From Notolepis coatsorum (lineage: Eukaryota > Chordata > Actinopteri > Aulopiformes > Paralepididae), in contig OZ020588.1 of the NCBI GenBank assembly GCA_963971535.1, forward strand, positions 121,356,505 to 121,420,504: a stretch of DNA of 64,000 bases. The letters run 5' to 3'. Shown here one piece after another: positions 55,500 to 64,000 of this stretch. Position 1 is the first letter of the stretch. Each line of letters starts with the position of its first letter. Both the position numbers and the translations under genes were made by a program. The notes below the pieces were generated by a model that was given only the letters and a program-made list of their open reading frames with translations, did not search any database and had not been told where the DNA came from.

Positions 55500-57596
55500 T
55501 TTTTATAAACTTTGGACCTGTATGATTGAACAGGCTGACTCTAGAGGTATGTGGCAGGGCCTCAGAACAATGACAGACTACAAAGGCACCTCCCTCAAAC
55601 TGAACAGTGACATCTCCTTAGCAAATGATCTCAATTCCTTCTATGCGAGGTTTGAGGCTGTGAATAACAACACCAGCCTACAAACCACGGCAATGGAGGG
55701 GGGGGGGTCTGCTGATGGAGACTCAGTGTTCAGGGTAACAGAGCATGAGGTGAGGCGGACCTTTAAAAAAGTGAATATCAGGAAGGCAGCAGGACCGGAC
55801 GGCATCCCCGGCCGCGTCCTAAAAGTCTGTGCCGACCAACTGGCCCCGGTATTCACTGACATCTTCAACCTGTCCTTGGAACAGGCTGTCATCCCCACCT
55901 GTCTGAAGAAGTCCACCATCATCCCTGTACCCAAAAAATCTACGCCCGCTTGCCTCAACGACTACCGCCCTGTAGCCCTCACCTCCATAGCCATGAAGTG
56001 CTTTGAGAAGCTAGTGAAGGGCTACATCTGTTCCTCCCTCCCCATCAACCTGGACCCCCTGCAATTTGCATATCGCCCCAACAGGTCCACGGAGGACGCC
56101 ATAGCCCATGTGCTGCACACAGCAGCATCACACCTGGACACGAGGCAGGGGAACTATGTGAGAATGCTGTTCATCGACTACAGCTCAGCATTCAATACCA
56201 TAGTCCCCTCCAAACTCATAGCCAAGCTCAGGGACCTGGGCTTGAACTATGACCTCTGCCAGTGGGTCTTGGACTTCCTGACGGGCAGACCCCAGGTGGT
56301 AAGAGCAGGCAACTGCACCTCCTCATCCATCACGCTCAACATAGGGGCCCCCCAGGGCTGTGTTCTGAGCCCCCTCCTCTACTCCCTGTACACACATGAC
56401 TGCGTGGCACAGCGGAACAACAACACAATCATCAAATTTGCTGATGACACAGTAGTGGTGGGCCTGATCTCTGCCAACGACGAGAGGGCCTACCTGGAAG
56501 AGGTAGAGAATCTGTCACAGTGGTGTCAGGAGAACTGCCTCTCCCTGAACGTCAGCAAAACAAAAGAGATGATTGTGGACTTCAGGAGGTCGGGGGTCAA
56601 GGACTACAGCCCCCTCAGCATCGACGGGGCACCGGTTGAGAGAGTGAACAGTTTCAAGTACCTCGGAGCCCACATATCCGAGGACTTGACATGGACCACA
56701 CACATTGACAGTGTTGTGAAGAAGGCATGACAACGCCTCTACTTCCTCAGGCGCCTAAGGAAGTTCCAAGTCAGTCAGAAGATCCTTAGGAACTTCTACT
56801 CATGTACAATAGAGAGCATCCTGACTGGCAACATCACCTCCTGGTTTGGGAATAGCACTGCACAAGACCGTAGCAGACTACAAAGAGTGACACGTTCAGC
56901 CGAACGCACAATTGGAGGGGGGCTTCCCACCCTCCAGAACATTTACAACAAGCGGTGCACGGGGAAGGCTAAGAGAATCATCAAGGACTCCAGCCACCCG
57001 AACAACTGCCTCTTTGAACTGCTGCGGTCAGGCAAGCGATACCGGAGTCTTAAGGAGAGCACAGAAAGACTCAGAAGAAGCTTCTATCCCCAGGCCATCA
57101 GGCTGCTAAACGAACAATAAACACTATGCAACAACCATCAAATGCACACAGCACACACACCCACACTCACTTAAACAAACAACACACTGCAGCACCCACT
57201 CTCCACTTTAGATCACACAAACACACTTTATATTTATTGATAAAGGATTTGCACTACAACTCGTACACCTACTGTAAATTGTACCTAAATTGCACCTCAT
57301 CCCATTTCTGCCTTGCACTATATAGTATTGTATATTAGTACACTGCATAGTATATTGTATATTATATGGTAACTCAGTTACGTCTATTCTGCATCGAACA
57401 TTGTACATATGTCTATACTGAACACTGTGACCTCATTTTTTTTACTTCTAATTTACATGCTATACTATGTTATTTTATTTCATACTTATCTTGTCTTGCA
57501 CAGTCTCTGGAACAGTAAGAAGCATTTTGTATAAAAGTATTCTGTACTTCTGTATGACAACTATTAAAGAAACTTGAAACTTGAACTTGAAACTAC
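55500..57596 (+). mobile_element. Rex1-like LINE, 5'-truncated
   Basis: Coding from 55522, 3' UTR from 57120, ending in an (AACTTG)-type tail at ~57570-57592 after AATTGCACC-rich UTR. The endonuclease is missing, as usual for 5'-truncated LINEs. No target duplication identified. Confidence 0.8.
55522..57120 (+). pseudogene. Rex1/Babar-like LINE reverse transcriptase, one stop codon
   Basis: 402 codons open, TGA at 56728-56730, then open again in the same frame to TAA 57118-57120. RT motifs in order: KAAGPDGIPGRVLKVC, NDYRPVALTSIAMKC, LFIDYSSAFNTI (catalytic Asp), GAPQGCVLSPLLY, KFADDTVVVG (catalytic pair), NVSKTKEMIVDFRR, FKYLGAHISED. After the stop: QRLYFLRRLRKF, TGNITSWFGN, RSAERTIGG, FYPQAIRLLNEQ, the complete C-terminus. 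Well preserved apart from one stop and the missing endonuclease. Reverse transcribes its own RNA at the nick. Rex1-like by motif text; other L2-related clades are possible. Confidence 0.85.
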
Positions 57597-57604
57597 CTAG
57601 CAGC

Positions 57605-58982
57605 CATGGCCGTAGCCAGCTATGAGGTCACTATTTGTAACAAAAAAAAAAATAATAATAATAAAAAAAAAGAAATTTATAGAAATATCACTATATAAAT
57701 GTACACTCGGGAGTTGAAAATGTCCGATGTTTGGCAAAGGTACTCCCCCCTGCATCGCTACAGCACTATACATGGTCGCTTCTGCCCAGAAGTAACTAAC
57801 GTTACTTGTTCAAAGCATCTGCCAGCAGAACAGCAGTGACTGACAAGCCTGCGGGTGGGCTGTTTGGTCAACGACCGGCCCATTTGGTACTGACTGACAC
57901 TGGGCCGGCCCAATAATCACATCTCTTACTAAGCCCCTCCCCCACTAGGCTGGGAACAGCGGCCCATTATGCTGCGGCCCAATCACATCAATTAATAAGC
58001 CCCCCCCCCTCTCTCACCTGTTTCTTGTGTGAGAAGAACAGATGCGGAAACAGGAAAAAATGGAGAAACAGAACAAACGTAAAGGGGGTGCAGAGAAATT
58101 GCCGGCGGAAGAAATCAGAAAACTAGAGGTGGATGCTGAAAAATATAATAAAATCACAGACATGTTTGCTGCTTCAACGTCGTCATCCACAATAATAGTG
58201 CAGCAACAAGTTCAACAGCCTCAGGTAGCCAGCCAGACAGAGACACAGGCAGAAGGGCCGAGGAGGGACAGTGAGCTGGATGAGGAACCTGAGGTAGTTT
58301 GTGTGTGCCATCTCTGCCATGGACTGGTGATGTCGATAATAATATGAATGATAACGTTATTTGGTCAGCATCGCGTTGGCTAAAATAAGCCCACGTTACT
58401 GTGAGTGACCGTCACATCTAAGCTGATCAGCACTACTAATGAGACGCTTCCCCCTAGTGGCCGGCGGTAATTTTTGTTTGGGTCAAACTCTCCAAACAAA
58501 CAAGCACACCATTGATTTAATTGCCATATAAATCACACATACAAAGATCTAACTATTACTCCTCTCTGAGCATGAATATAAAACAAACAGGTGATCTATT
58601 AACTGTGTAAACCTTATGCAATATTCATCATTGATATTTGGATACTTGAAATCTGTATGAACTGAGTAGTTAGTACCAAATGAAATAAAATTGAACAGCT
58701 CCATGCATTAATTGAATAAACTATTTGCTCATTACCAGTATGGTATTGTTTAAATTGTACAGCTTTCTGCACATCTTTGTCAGGGAATTCCAACAATTCT
58801 GGACCTGAATGTACTAGTTCATTGTAATCATCTCTCTCTCTCCTTATGTCTAGTCAAGCCAGAAATGGACCTCCCTAATTTCTAAACCCTGGCTGGGTGG
58901 TGTCCGACCGATTATAGTGGGCCGGTCTGGCAAAAAAAAAAAAATTTACCACCCTAATTTCTAAACCCTGGCTACGGCCCTG
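57605..58982 (+). mobile_element. hAT element with ZMYM1-like first exon, 1.4 kb
   Basis: Left end CATGGCCGTAGCCAG and right end CTGGCTACGGCCCTG are inverted; the 8-bp duplication CTAGCAGC (57597-57604, 58983-58990) is perfect. Interior has A-runs, C-runs and one exon-like frame. Deletion derivative of a larger hAT. Confidence 0.9.
58042..58292 (+). pseudogene. hAT transposase N-terminal exon (ZMYM1-like)
   Basis: Starts MRKQEKMEKQNKRKGGAEKL and contains AEKYNKITDMFA, a start typical of fish ZMYM1-like/hAT proteins. It is open to 58350 but a GAG|GTAGTT donor at 58292 suggests an exon end. No further exons before the right terminus at 58982. Confidence 0.6.
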
Positions 58983-59106
58983 CTAGCAGCAGCCATTATT
59001 CAACTCAACAAAACAATAAAACTACTTGTCCAAACTTACATCATGTTCATGTACACTCAAAACTTTACACAACATGTCACTGACAGTTCACATTAGTTTT
59101 AACCTC

Positions 59107-59728
59107 TTAACACTTTGAGTGCCAGCAGGGGGCGCCAGAAACAGCGCTTGAGTGCCAGCACTGTAGTCAATGGGAGGGCGATCACATTTGCGAACGCATA
59201 AACTATATCTTAAATTATGGCTATGTGTCTAATACGCCTGTCGCTTATCAATGACTTGTTTGCAGTCAACATTGTCGAAACGGATTGTTTTTTAATCGGT
59301 TCATTTCCGTTTTATACCATTTTGAAAAACGCTTGTTTTTTTAAACTTCCAGAAAGAAAAAAAAGATTCTGCAGGAATCGCGCTTTACTGGAATACACAA
59401 AACATGTTGTAATTTTTCGGCCTATTTATGAATCGTTTTCAAATAAACGCTAGATTATCGATAGTGTATGTGTACTTATGCACGCTAGAGAAGCGGGCTG
59501 AAAAACGCTGAGATATAGGTGAAAAGAACTCTGATTATTCCAAGACTGGTAAAATAGATTCCTTACCTCAGATCAGATATTCTCCAAAAAGATTATTCCA
59601 ATTCCTGATCGCCATTCCAAATATCGATCGCGTTTATTGATCCAACGCTGGGTTCTGAGAACACATATTCCACGCTGTTCTGCGGCTCGGCAATGAATGG
59701 GATCGTCTCCGGTTACATGCCTGACAAG
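59107..59728 (-). repeat. piggyBac-like element, one end
   Basis: TTAACACTTTGAGTGCC at 59107 is the family terminus. Interior matches 'attccaattcctgatcgccat' and 'tattccacgctg' of the other copies. It is cut at 59729 by another repeat. Confidence 0.65.
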
Positions 59729-59850
59729 CAGTGTTGGGCAAGTTACTTTAAAAAAGTTCCAAAAAGTAACTAAATTACTTACCCAGTTACAAATTATAAA
59801 AGTAACTAGTTACTCCAGAAAGTAACTATTGCGTTACTTTCAATTTCGAT
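59729..59850 (+). repeat. hAT-like left end (CAGTGTTGGGCAAGTTACTTT)
   Basis: CAGTGTTGGGCAAGTTAC followed by AAGTAACTAAATTACT-type words is a common teleost hAT/MITE terminus. The matching CCCAACACTG end is not present. 59850-59970 is unassigned. Confidence 0.6.
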
Positions 59851-59974
59851 TTTTTTTTTACATAAACAACATACACAATCTAAACTATTTTAATGTTGCT
59901 GTGGGACAAAGTGAGACTAGCCTCCAATCAAATGCCATGTATGTAGATATTATAATTACTATGTAATTATAAAC

Positions 59975-60102
59975 TTCATATGCTACATTCTCCCCCTTGG
60001 TCACATCATCCGTAAATACCACCTCAACTTCCACTGCTACGCTGATGACACCCAAATCTACATCAGTACACAATCCCCCCACAGCCCACCCCTCAGTCAC
60101 AT
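59975..60102 (+). pseudogene. L2/CR1-type LINE RT, left piece
   Basis: Frame reads [25 protein letters not shown], containing the YADD catalytic box. Interrupted by the gypsy element at 60103. The right piece starts 63601, with an estimated ~300 bases of coding sequence missing between. Confidence 0.75.
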
Positions 60103-61121
60103 TGTGAGGTTTGGTTCTTTCCCCACCACGGGCTTCTTAAAGTACTGTGATGATTTGTCCGCTGCTCACCCACTCGCTCTGTTCCTTTAAGATATTTCGG
60201 TTAATTAATTGCATTCTCCTCTCCACACGCTTCTTCCTGTAGATGCCGTTTGATTGGTGCTCCCCCAACCACACGCTTCTGGAGCAATGATCAATCTCAT
60301 CCCGCAGCTGTCACAGCTTGTCATTAAGCACCCCTTGGCTTTATATACCCTGATTCCCCTATTATTGATGTTGGATCGTTCTGAAATATTCTCTGCATTT
60401 GCCGTTTCCTTCCGTCGCTGCTTTCCCTGTTCTTTGCCTCCAGGACTCTCGAGAAATATTCCGTTTGGAGAACCTGCTTCCCCGTTACGAAGCGCTCGCC
60501 CTGTTTGATCCGCCCGCTTCACGCACAGCGCTCTGGTGAGTTTTTTGTAAGACAGTCTTTTGGATTCAATCGTTTTTTGTGTGTGTTAAAGCACTGAAGA
60601 GATCCTGTTTTTCGTTCAGACTGTTCTCACCCTTTTTGCCTGTTGGATATTCACTTTGGATTTATTATTGTTTGGACATTGCTCACTGTGTGTTTCACAC
60701 CGAAGATTCTGTCACTTGGATTTATTGTTTGGACATTGCTCACTGTGTGTTTCACACCGAAGATTCTGTCACTTGGATTTATTTGTTTGGACAAGTCACT
60801 TCACCTGTCACCTGTCAGTTTTCAATTGTGCACTGAGCTAACTCGGACTCTCTCTCTCCCTGTCCGCCTCCACCCCGGAGTATATGCTGGGAGGATTCTG
60901 CAGAGCGGCTCAGACGTCACGGACAGATTCCACAAACGTAACCCCCCGGGAGAAGCTGCAGAGCAGCAAACATTCCTCACATGCCTGTTTCCCAGTTTGT
61001 TCTGTTCTCCACCAAATTCTTTCTGTTTACTCAGTAAATAAACACACCCTTGATTTTGGCTAACTCTGAAACAACTCTCTCTGTGCCGTTTGCGTTTTGG
61101 GGTCGGTGTCAAACCATAACA
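60103..61121 (+). repeat. 5' LTR of the gypsy element (end inferred)
   Basis: Starts TGTGAGG. The end is placed at CATAACA (61121), the only TG...CA-consistent end just before the coding start; it cannot be confirmed because the 3' LTR is truncated. TATATA at 60342-60347. Contains a ~57-bp tandem repeat (60652-60790). 'ttacgatccaacc' follows as the presumed primer site; primer unidentified. Confidence 0.6.
60652..60790 (+). repeat. 57-bp tandem repeat in the LTR
   Basis: 'ttggatttattgtttggacattgctcactg...gaagattctgtcac' occurs twice in full and a third time in part. Confidence 0.9.
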
Positions 61122-61134
61122 TTACGATCCAACC

Positions 61135-63468
61135 ATGACGACCCCAGCCGACACAGAGAGAGTCGTCACCTTGGGCATCGAGGGGGTGGTAAGGCGTGCC
61201 CTACGCTTCCATCGTGCTCCAGGCAATGTACCGGTTCATCGTCTCTTCGTCCCCGACTCAGTCCGGTCCCGGGTCCTCCAGTGGGGCCATACCAGCCGGT
61301 TCGCCTGCCACCCGGGCGTTCATCGCACGTTCTCCTTCCTGGCTCGTCGATTCTGGTGGCCCACCATGAGGAACGACGTCAAGGGGTTCGTACTGGCCTG
61401 CGCGGTCTGCGCCCGCAAGAGAGTCAGCACAGCAGTGGCAGTCCAGATAGAGTCAACCAAGGAACACAGCCTACAGCTAGATGCGGCTGCAGCTGCTGTA
61501 CAGGAACTCCGAGAGCAGGTCCTGCTTATTCAGGGGTCCCTGGGGGCTCTGGCTAGCCAGCAGGCTAGTATTCTCCTCCATTTACAAGCGCTGAGTGAAA
61601 CCATTAACACCTTGCTTATAACCCCACTTCCTTCAGGAGCCTCGGCCGGAGCATCACCCGCAGCCCTGGCAGGCCCCGCGCTTCCCGATCCCGCACCTCG
61701 GGAGCCCCGTCTCTCCGAACCACGGCTGTTCGACGGCAACTTCGAGGATTGTGCCACATTCATCATGCAATGTGAGTTGGTTTTTCGTCATCAACCCAGT
61801 CGTTTCACTTCAAGAGGAGCCCAAGTGGCCTATATGACTAACTTGCTCTCAGGCCGGGCAGCCCAGTGGGTCACTTCCTCCTGGGCAATGGAGGCAGACT
61901 TCTGTTTCTCCTACCCAGACTTCGTGGCTGAGCTCCGCAGGGTGTTCCACCATCCAGCCCGTGGTCTGGACCCTGGAGCCCGGTTGGGTACCTTCCGGCA
62001 GGGCAGCGGCGGGGTTACCAACTACGTGCTGGAGTTCAGACTGGCGGCTACGGAGAGCGGTTGGAACGACCAAGCACTTCGTCTTACCTTCATGAGGGGG
62101 CTCAACGACGCAGTCAGGGACCAGCTCGCGACCCGTGAGGAACCTGTGTCCCTCGAGGACCTGTTCAGCCTCGCCATTCGCATCGACGGACGCCTCCAGG
62201 AGAGAAGACGTGAGAGAACCCGACGGGGACCCCCAGACGTACCCCCCGAGGACCACGACCTCGAGGAGGTTTTCAGTACCCCAGACGTACCCCCCGAGGA
62301 CCACGACCTCGAGGAGGTTTTCAGTACCCCAGACGTACCCCCCGAGTACCACGACCTCGAGGAGGTTTTCAGTGAGTCCAGGGCTCAGGTCTTTCCGCCT
62401 CACCGGCCTTACGACTGTGCCATCGACCTCCGCTCAGGGGCTCCATTTCCCGGCAGCCGCCTCTACAGTGCTGACCGTCCTGCCCCCTCCGTGACTGGTG
62501 GGTTTGTTCCCTCCCGAGCCGTGACCAAGGAGGAACCCATGCAGCTGGGACGCAACCGCCTTAGCCCGGCCGAACGGGAGTCCAGGCTCAGGTCCGGCCG
62601 TTGCCTCTACTGTGGCCGGGATGGACACCGTGTCTCCAATTGCCCTACCCGGCCAAGAAGACCAGGCTTTCCGGGACCCCGGGAGATCCTGGTGAGCCGT
62701 TTTTCCTGTTCCTCCACCCGTGCACCACCTAACCGTCTGGCGGACGTCACCCTAGCCTGGGCGGACCAGCGGGCGACGGTGGGTGCACTCATGGACTCTG
62801 GTGCTGATGTTAGTTTCATGGACGTTGGGTTTGCCACCCGGGCCAACATTCCACTTGAGGACCTCGAGAGGCCCTTGGAGGTCTTCGCGCTGGATCATCG
62901 CCGCCTGGCTGACGTCACTCAACGCACCTGTCCAGTCCTTCTCACCGTTGCTGGTAACCACGTTGAGAGACTCCAGTTTTTCGTCACCAGCTCTCCTCTT
63001 GTCCCTGTGGTCCTGGGCAGGCCCTGGCTCGCGCTGCACGAGCCCCACATCGCCTGGTCCTCCGGTACCATCAAGGGGTGGAGCTCCTCCTGTCGTGCCC
63101 AGTGTCTTCGGGTGCCGTCCAGCTCCCTCGCCGGTCCTCTGTCCCCGTGCCCGGCCTCCGCTGTCGGGCCCCAGTCCCCGTCTCCGGCCTCCCTCGCCGG
63201 TCCTCTGTCCACGTGCCCGGCCTCCGCTGTCGGGCCCCAGTCCCCGTCTCCGGCCTCCCTCGCCGGTCCTCTGTCTTTGTCCCCCTCTCCAGTGCCCTTG
63301 ATCGCCGGCTTCCTTCGGTCCCGTCCGGGCAGGCCGGGGCCGAGTGGGTCGCCGGGTGGCTCCCATGGAGGGGGGAGTACTGTGAGGTTTGGTTCTTTCC
63401 CCACCACGGGCTTCTTAAAGTACTGTGATGATTTGTCCGCTGCTCACCCACTCGCTCTGTTCCTTTAA
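61135..63468 (+). CDS. chimeric integrase-zinc-finger/Gag/protease, 777 residues
   Basis: ATG at 61135 follows the LTR by 13 bases. Residues ~35-100 are a gypsy integrase HHCC zinc finger: VPVHRLFVPDSVRS, HTSRFACHPGVHRTF, RRFWWPTMRNDV, CAVCARKR. Then a coiled coil (LREQVLLIQGSLGAL), and Gag/capsid of the sushi/PEG10 type (~190-360: FDGNFEDCATFIMQCELVF, MTNLLSGRAAQW, FMRGLNDAVRDQL). Three 16-residue repeats PDVPPEDHDLEEVFST (~365-412) follow. The zinc knuckle CLYCGRDGHRVSNC is near 490. Retropepsin ALMDSGADVSF lies near 555, then VVLGRPWL. The tail is S/P/A-rich repeats read into the 3' LTR. Uninterrupted, so recently selected or recently made. RT and integrase core would have to come in trans. 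Confidence 0.85.
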   Translation: MTTPADTERVVTLGIEGVVRRALRFHRAPGNVPVHRLFVPDSVRSRVLQWGHTSRFACHPGVHRTFSFLARRFWWPTMRNDVKGFVLACAVCARKRVSTAVAVQIESTKEHSLQLDAAAAAVQELREQVLLIQGSLGALASQQASILLHLQALSETINTLLITPLPSGASAGASPAALAGPALPDPAPREPRLSEPRLFDGNFEDCATFIMQCELVFRHQPSRFTSRGAQVAYMTNLLSGRAAQWVTSSWAMEADFCFSYPDFVAELRRVFHHPARGLDPGARLGTFRQGSGGVTNYVLEFRLAATESGWNDQALRLTFMRGLNDAVRDQLATREEPVSLEDLFSLAIRIDGRLQERRRERTRRGPPDVPPEDHDLEEVFSTPDVPPEDHDLEEVFSTPDVPPEYHDLEEVFSESRAQVFPPHRPYDCAIDLRSGAPFPGSRLYSADRPAPSVTGGFVPSRAVTKEEPMQLGRNRLSPAERESRLRSGRCLYCGRDGHRVSNCPTRPRRPGFPGPREILVSRFSCSSTRAPPNRLADVTLAWADQRATVGALMDSGADVSFMDVGFATRANIPLEDLERPLEVFALDHRRLADVTQRTCPVLLTVAGNHVERLQFFVTSSPLVPVVLGRPWLALHEPHIAWSSGTIKGWSSSCRAQCLRVPSSSLAGPLSPCPASAVGPQSPSPASLAGPLSTCPASAVGPQSPSPASLAGPLSLSPSPVPLIAGFLRSRPGRPGPSGSPGGSHGGGSTVRFGSFPTTGFLKYCDDLSAAHPLALFL
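63368..63380 (+). other. polypurine tract of the gypsy element
   Basis: GGAGGGGGGAGTAC immediately before TGTGAGG at 63381; it lies inside the coding frame. Confidence 0.7.
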
Positions 63469-63600
63469 GATATTTCGGTTAATTAATTGCATTCTCCTCT
63501 CCACACGCTTCTTCCTGTAGATGCCGTTTGATTGGTGCTCCCCCAACCACACACTTCTGGAGCAATGATCAATCTCATCCCGCAGCTGTCACAGCTTGTC
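63381..63600 (+). repeat. 3' LTR, truncated to 220 bp
   Basis: Identical to 60103-60322 except for one substitution; breaks off after CAGCTTGTC, where LINE sequence starts. Confidence 0.85.
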
Positions 63601-64000
63601 CCCCCTGCTGCTGAATCCCTCATACACGCCTTCATCTCCTCCCGCCTGGACTATTGAAACTCCCTCCTCACTGGCATCACCTCCCGCTCCCTCCATAAAC
63701 TGCAAATGGTCCAAAACTCAGCCGCCCGCCTCCTCACTAACACCCGGTCCCGTCAACACATCACTCCTGTCCTCCACTCTCTCCACTGGCTCCCGATCAA
63801 ACACTGCATAAACTTTAAAACACTACTCCTCACCTTCAAAGCCCTCCACAGCCTGGCCCCCCCCTACCTGACTGATCTCCTTCTTCCCTACCGCCCCACC
63901 CGTTCCCTCCGGTCCTCCTCCACTGCCTCCCTCACTGTCCCGACGTCCAAACTAAAAAACGTTGGTGATCGGGCCTTTTCCCGCACTGCACCCCGACTCT
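63601..64000 (+). pseudogene. L2/CR1-type LINE RT, right piece
   Basis: Frame contains IHAFISSRLDY, a TGA in place of a Cys codon at 63656-63658, LHKLQMVQNSAARLL, LHSLHWLPIKHCINFK and APPYLTDLL, the conserved C-terminal region of L2-type ORF2. Runs off the window. Confidence 0.8.

Larger units (their letters stand above)
60103..63600 (+). mobile_element. non-autonomous Ty3/gypsy (sushi-like) element
   Basis: 5' LTR from TGTGAGGTTTGG (60103), single open frame 61135-63468, polypurine tract, and the first 220 bp of a 3' LTR (63381-63600). The 3' LTR is cut off, and the LINE on the right resumes ~300 bp downstream of where it was left, so a deletion removed the 3' LTR end and flank. The 220 shared bases differ at one place (60274 G, 63552 A). 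RT, RNase H and integrase core are absent. Confidence 0.85.

Noticed and set aside
62752-63451. Minus-strand glycine/arginine-rich frames up to 204 residues
   Set aside because: Shadows of the C-terminal repeats of the gypsy frame.

Overview
The window is vertebrate nuclear DNA, most likely from a ray-finned (teleost) fish. The repeat complement is typical of fish: L2-type LINEs with the 3' tail containing 'ttatccaaagcgacttac', Rex1-like LINEs, BEL/Pao and Ty3/gypsy LTR elements, hAT, Harbinger/ISL2EU and TTAA-flanked (piggyBac-like) DNA elements, and long AAT, CT and GA microsatellites. I recognise no intact host protein gene. Nearly everything nameable is a mobile element, many with target-site duplications (TSDs) readable to the base.

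Layout. 1-7.6 kb: decayed piggyBac-like DNA, a solo LTR (1099-1540), a TIR element (2516-3643), a tRNA-Glu-like relic, LINE scraps and an ISL2EU transposase fragment. 7634-19573: a nearly complete BEL/Pao element (TSD TGTAG) broken by a hAT element, two 5'-truncated L2 LINEs in opposite orientations, one nonsense codon and one frameshift. 19.6-31 kb: LINE endonuclease and RT pieces, one interrupted exactly at a TTAA by a piggyBac-like element; two GGGCCC-ended TIR elements; a hAT; two more TTAA elements. 31-35.4 kb: ISL2EU relic, a 309-bp palindrome, and three exon-like blocks with one exon duplicated. 35378-41664: a second BEL element on the minus strand (TSD ACGAC), very young, with one open Gag-protease frame and most of pol deleted. 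42-46 kb: minisatellites, a TIR element, a LINE scrap. 46036-50781: a 4.7-kb element with perfect 39-bp inverted ends, no recognisable transposase and a 5S rRNA-like insert, abutting a 288-bp MITE with related ends. 51-59 kb: microsatellites, a hAT with a split transposase (TSD CTCTAGAC), a Rex1-like LINE, another hAT (TSD CTAGCAGC). 59.1-64 kb: piggyBac-like remnant, then a Ty3/gypsy derivative (60103-63600) inside an L2/CR1-type LINE. It encodes a 777-residue chimera of integrase zinc finger, Gag and protease.

The pattern worth following is that two unrelated LTR families here each have a young copy that lost reverse transcriptase and integrase core but kept a long open Gag-protease frame. 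These look like Gag-carrying parasites moved by the enzymes of autonomous relatives. The large BEL copy shows the domains of such a helper, although this copy is itself broken. The 4.7-kb TIR element is the best candidate for something undescribed.
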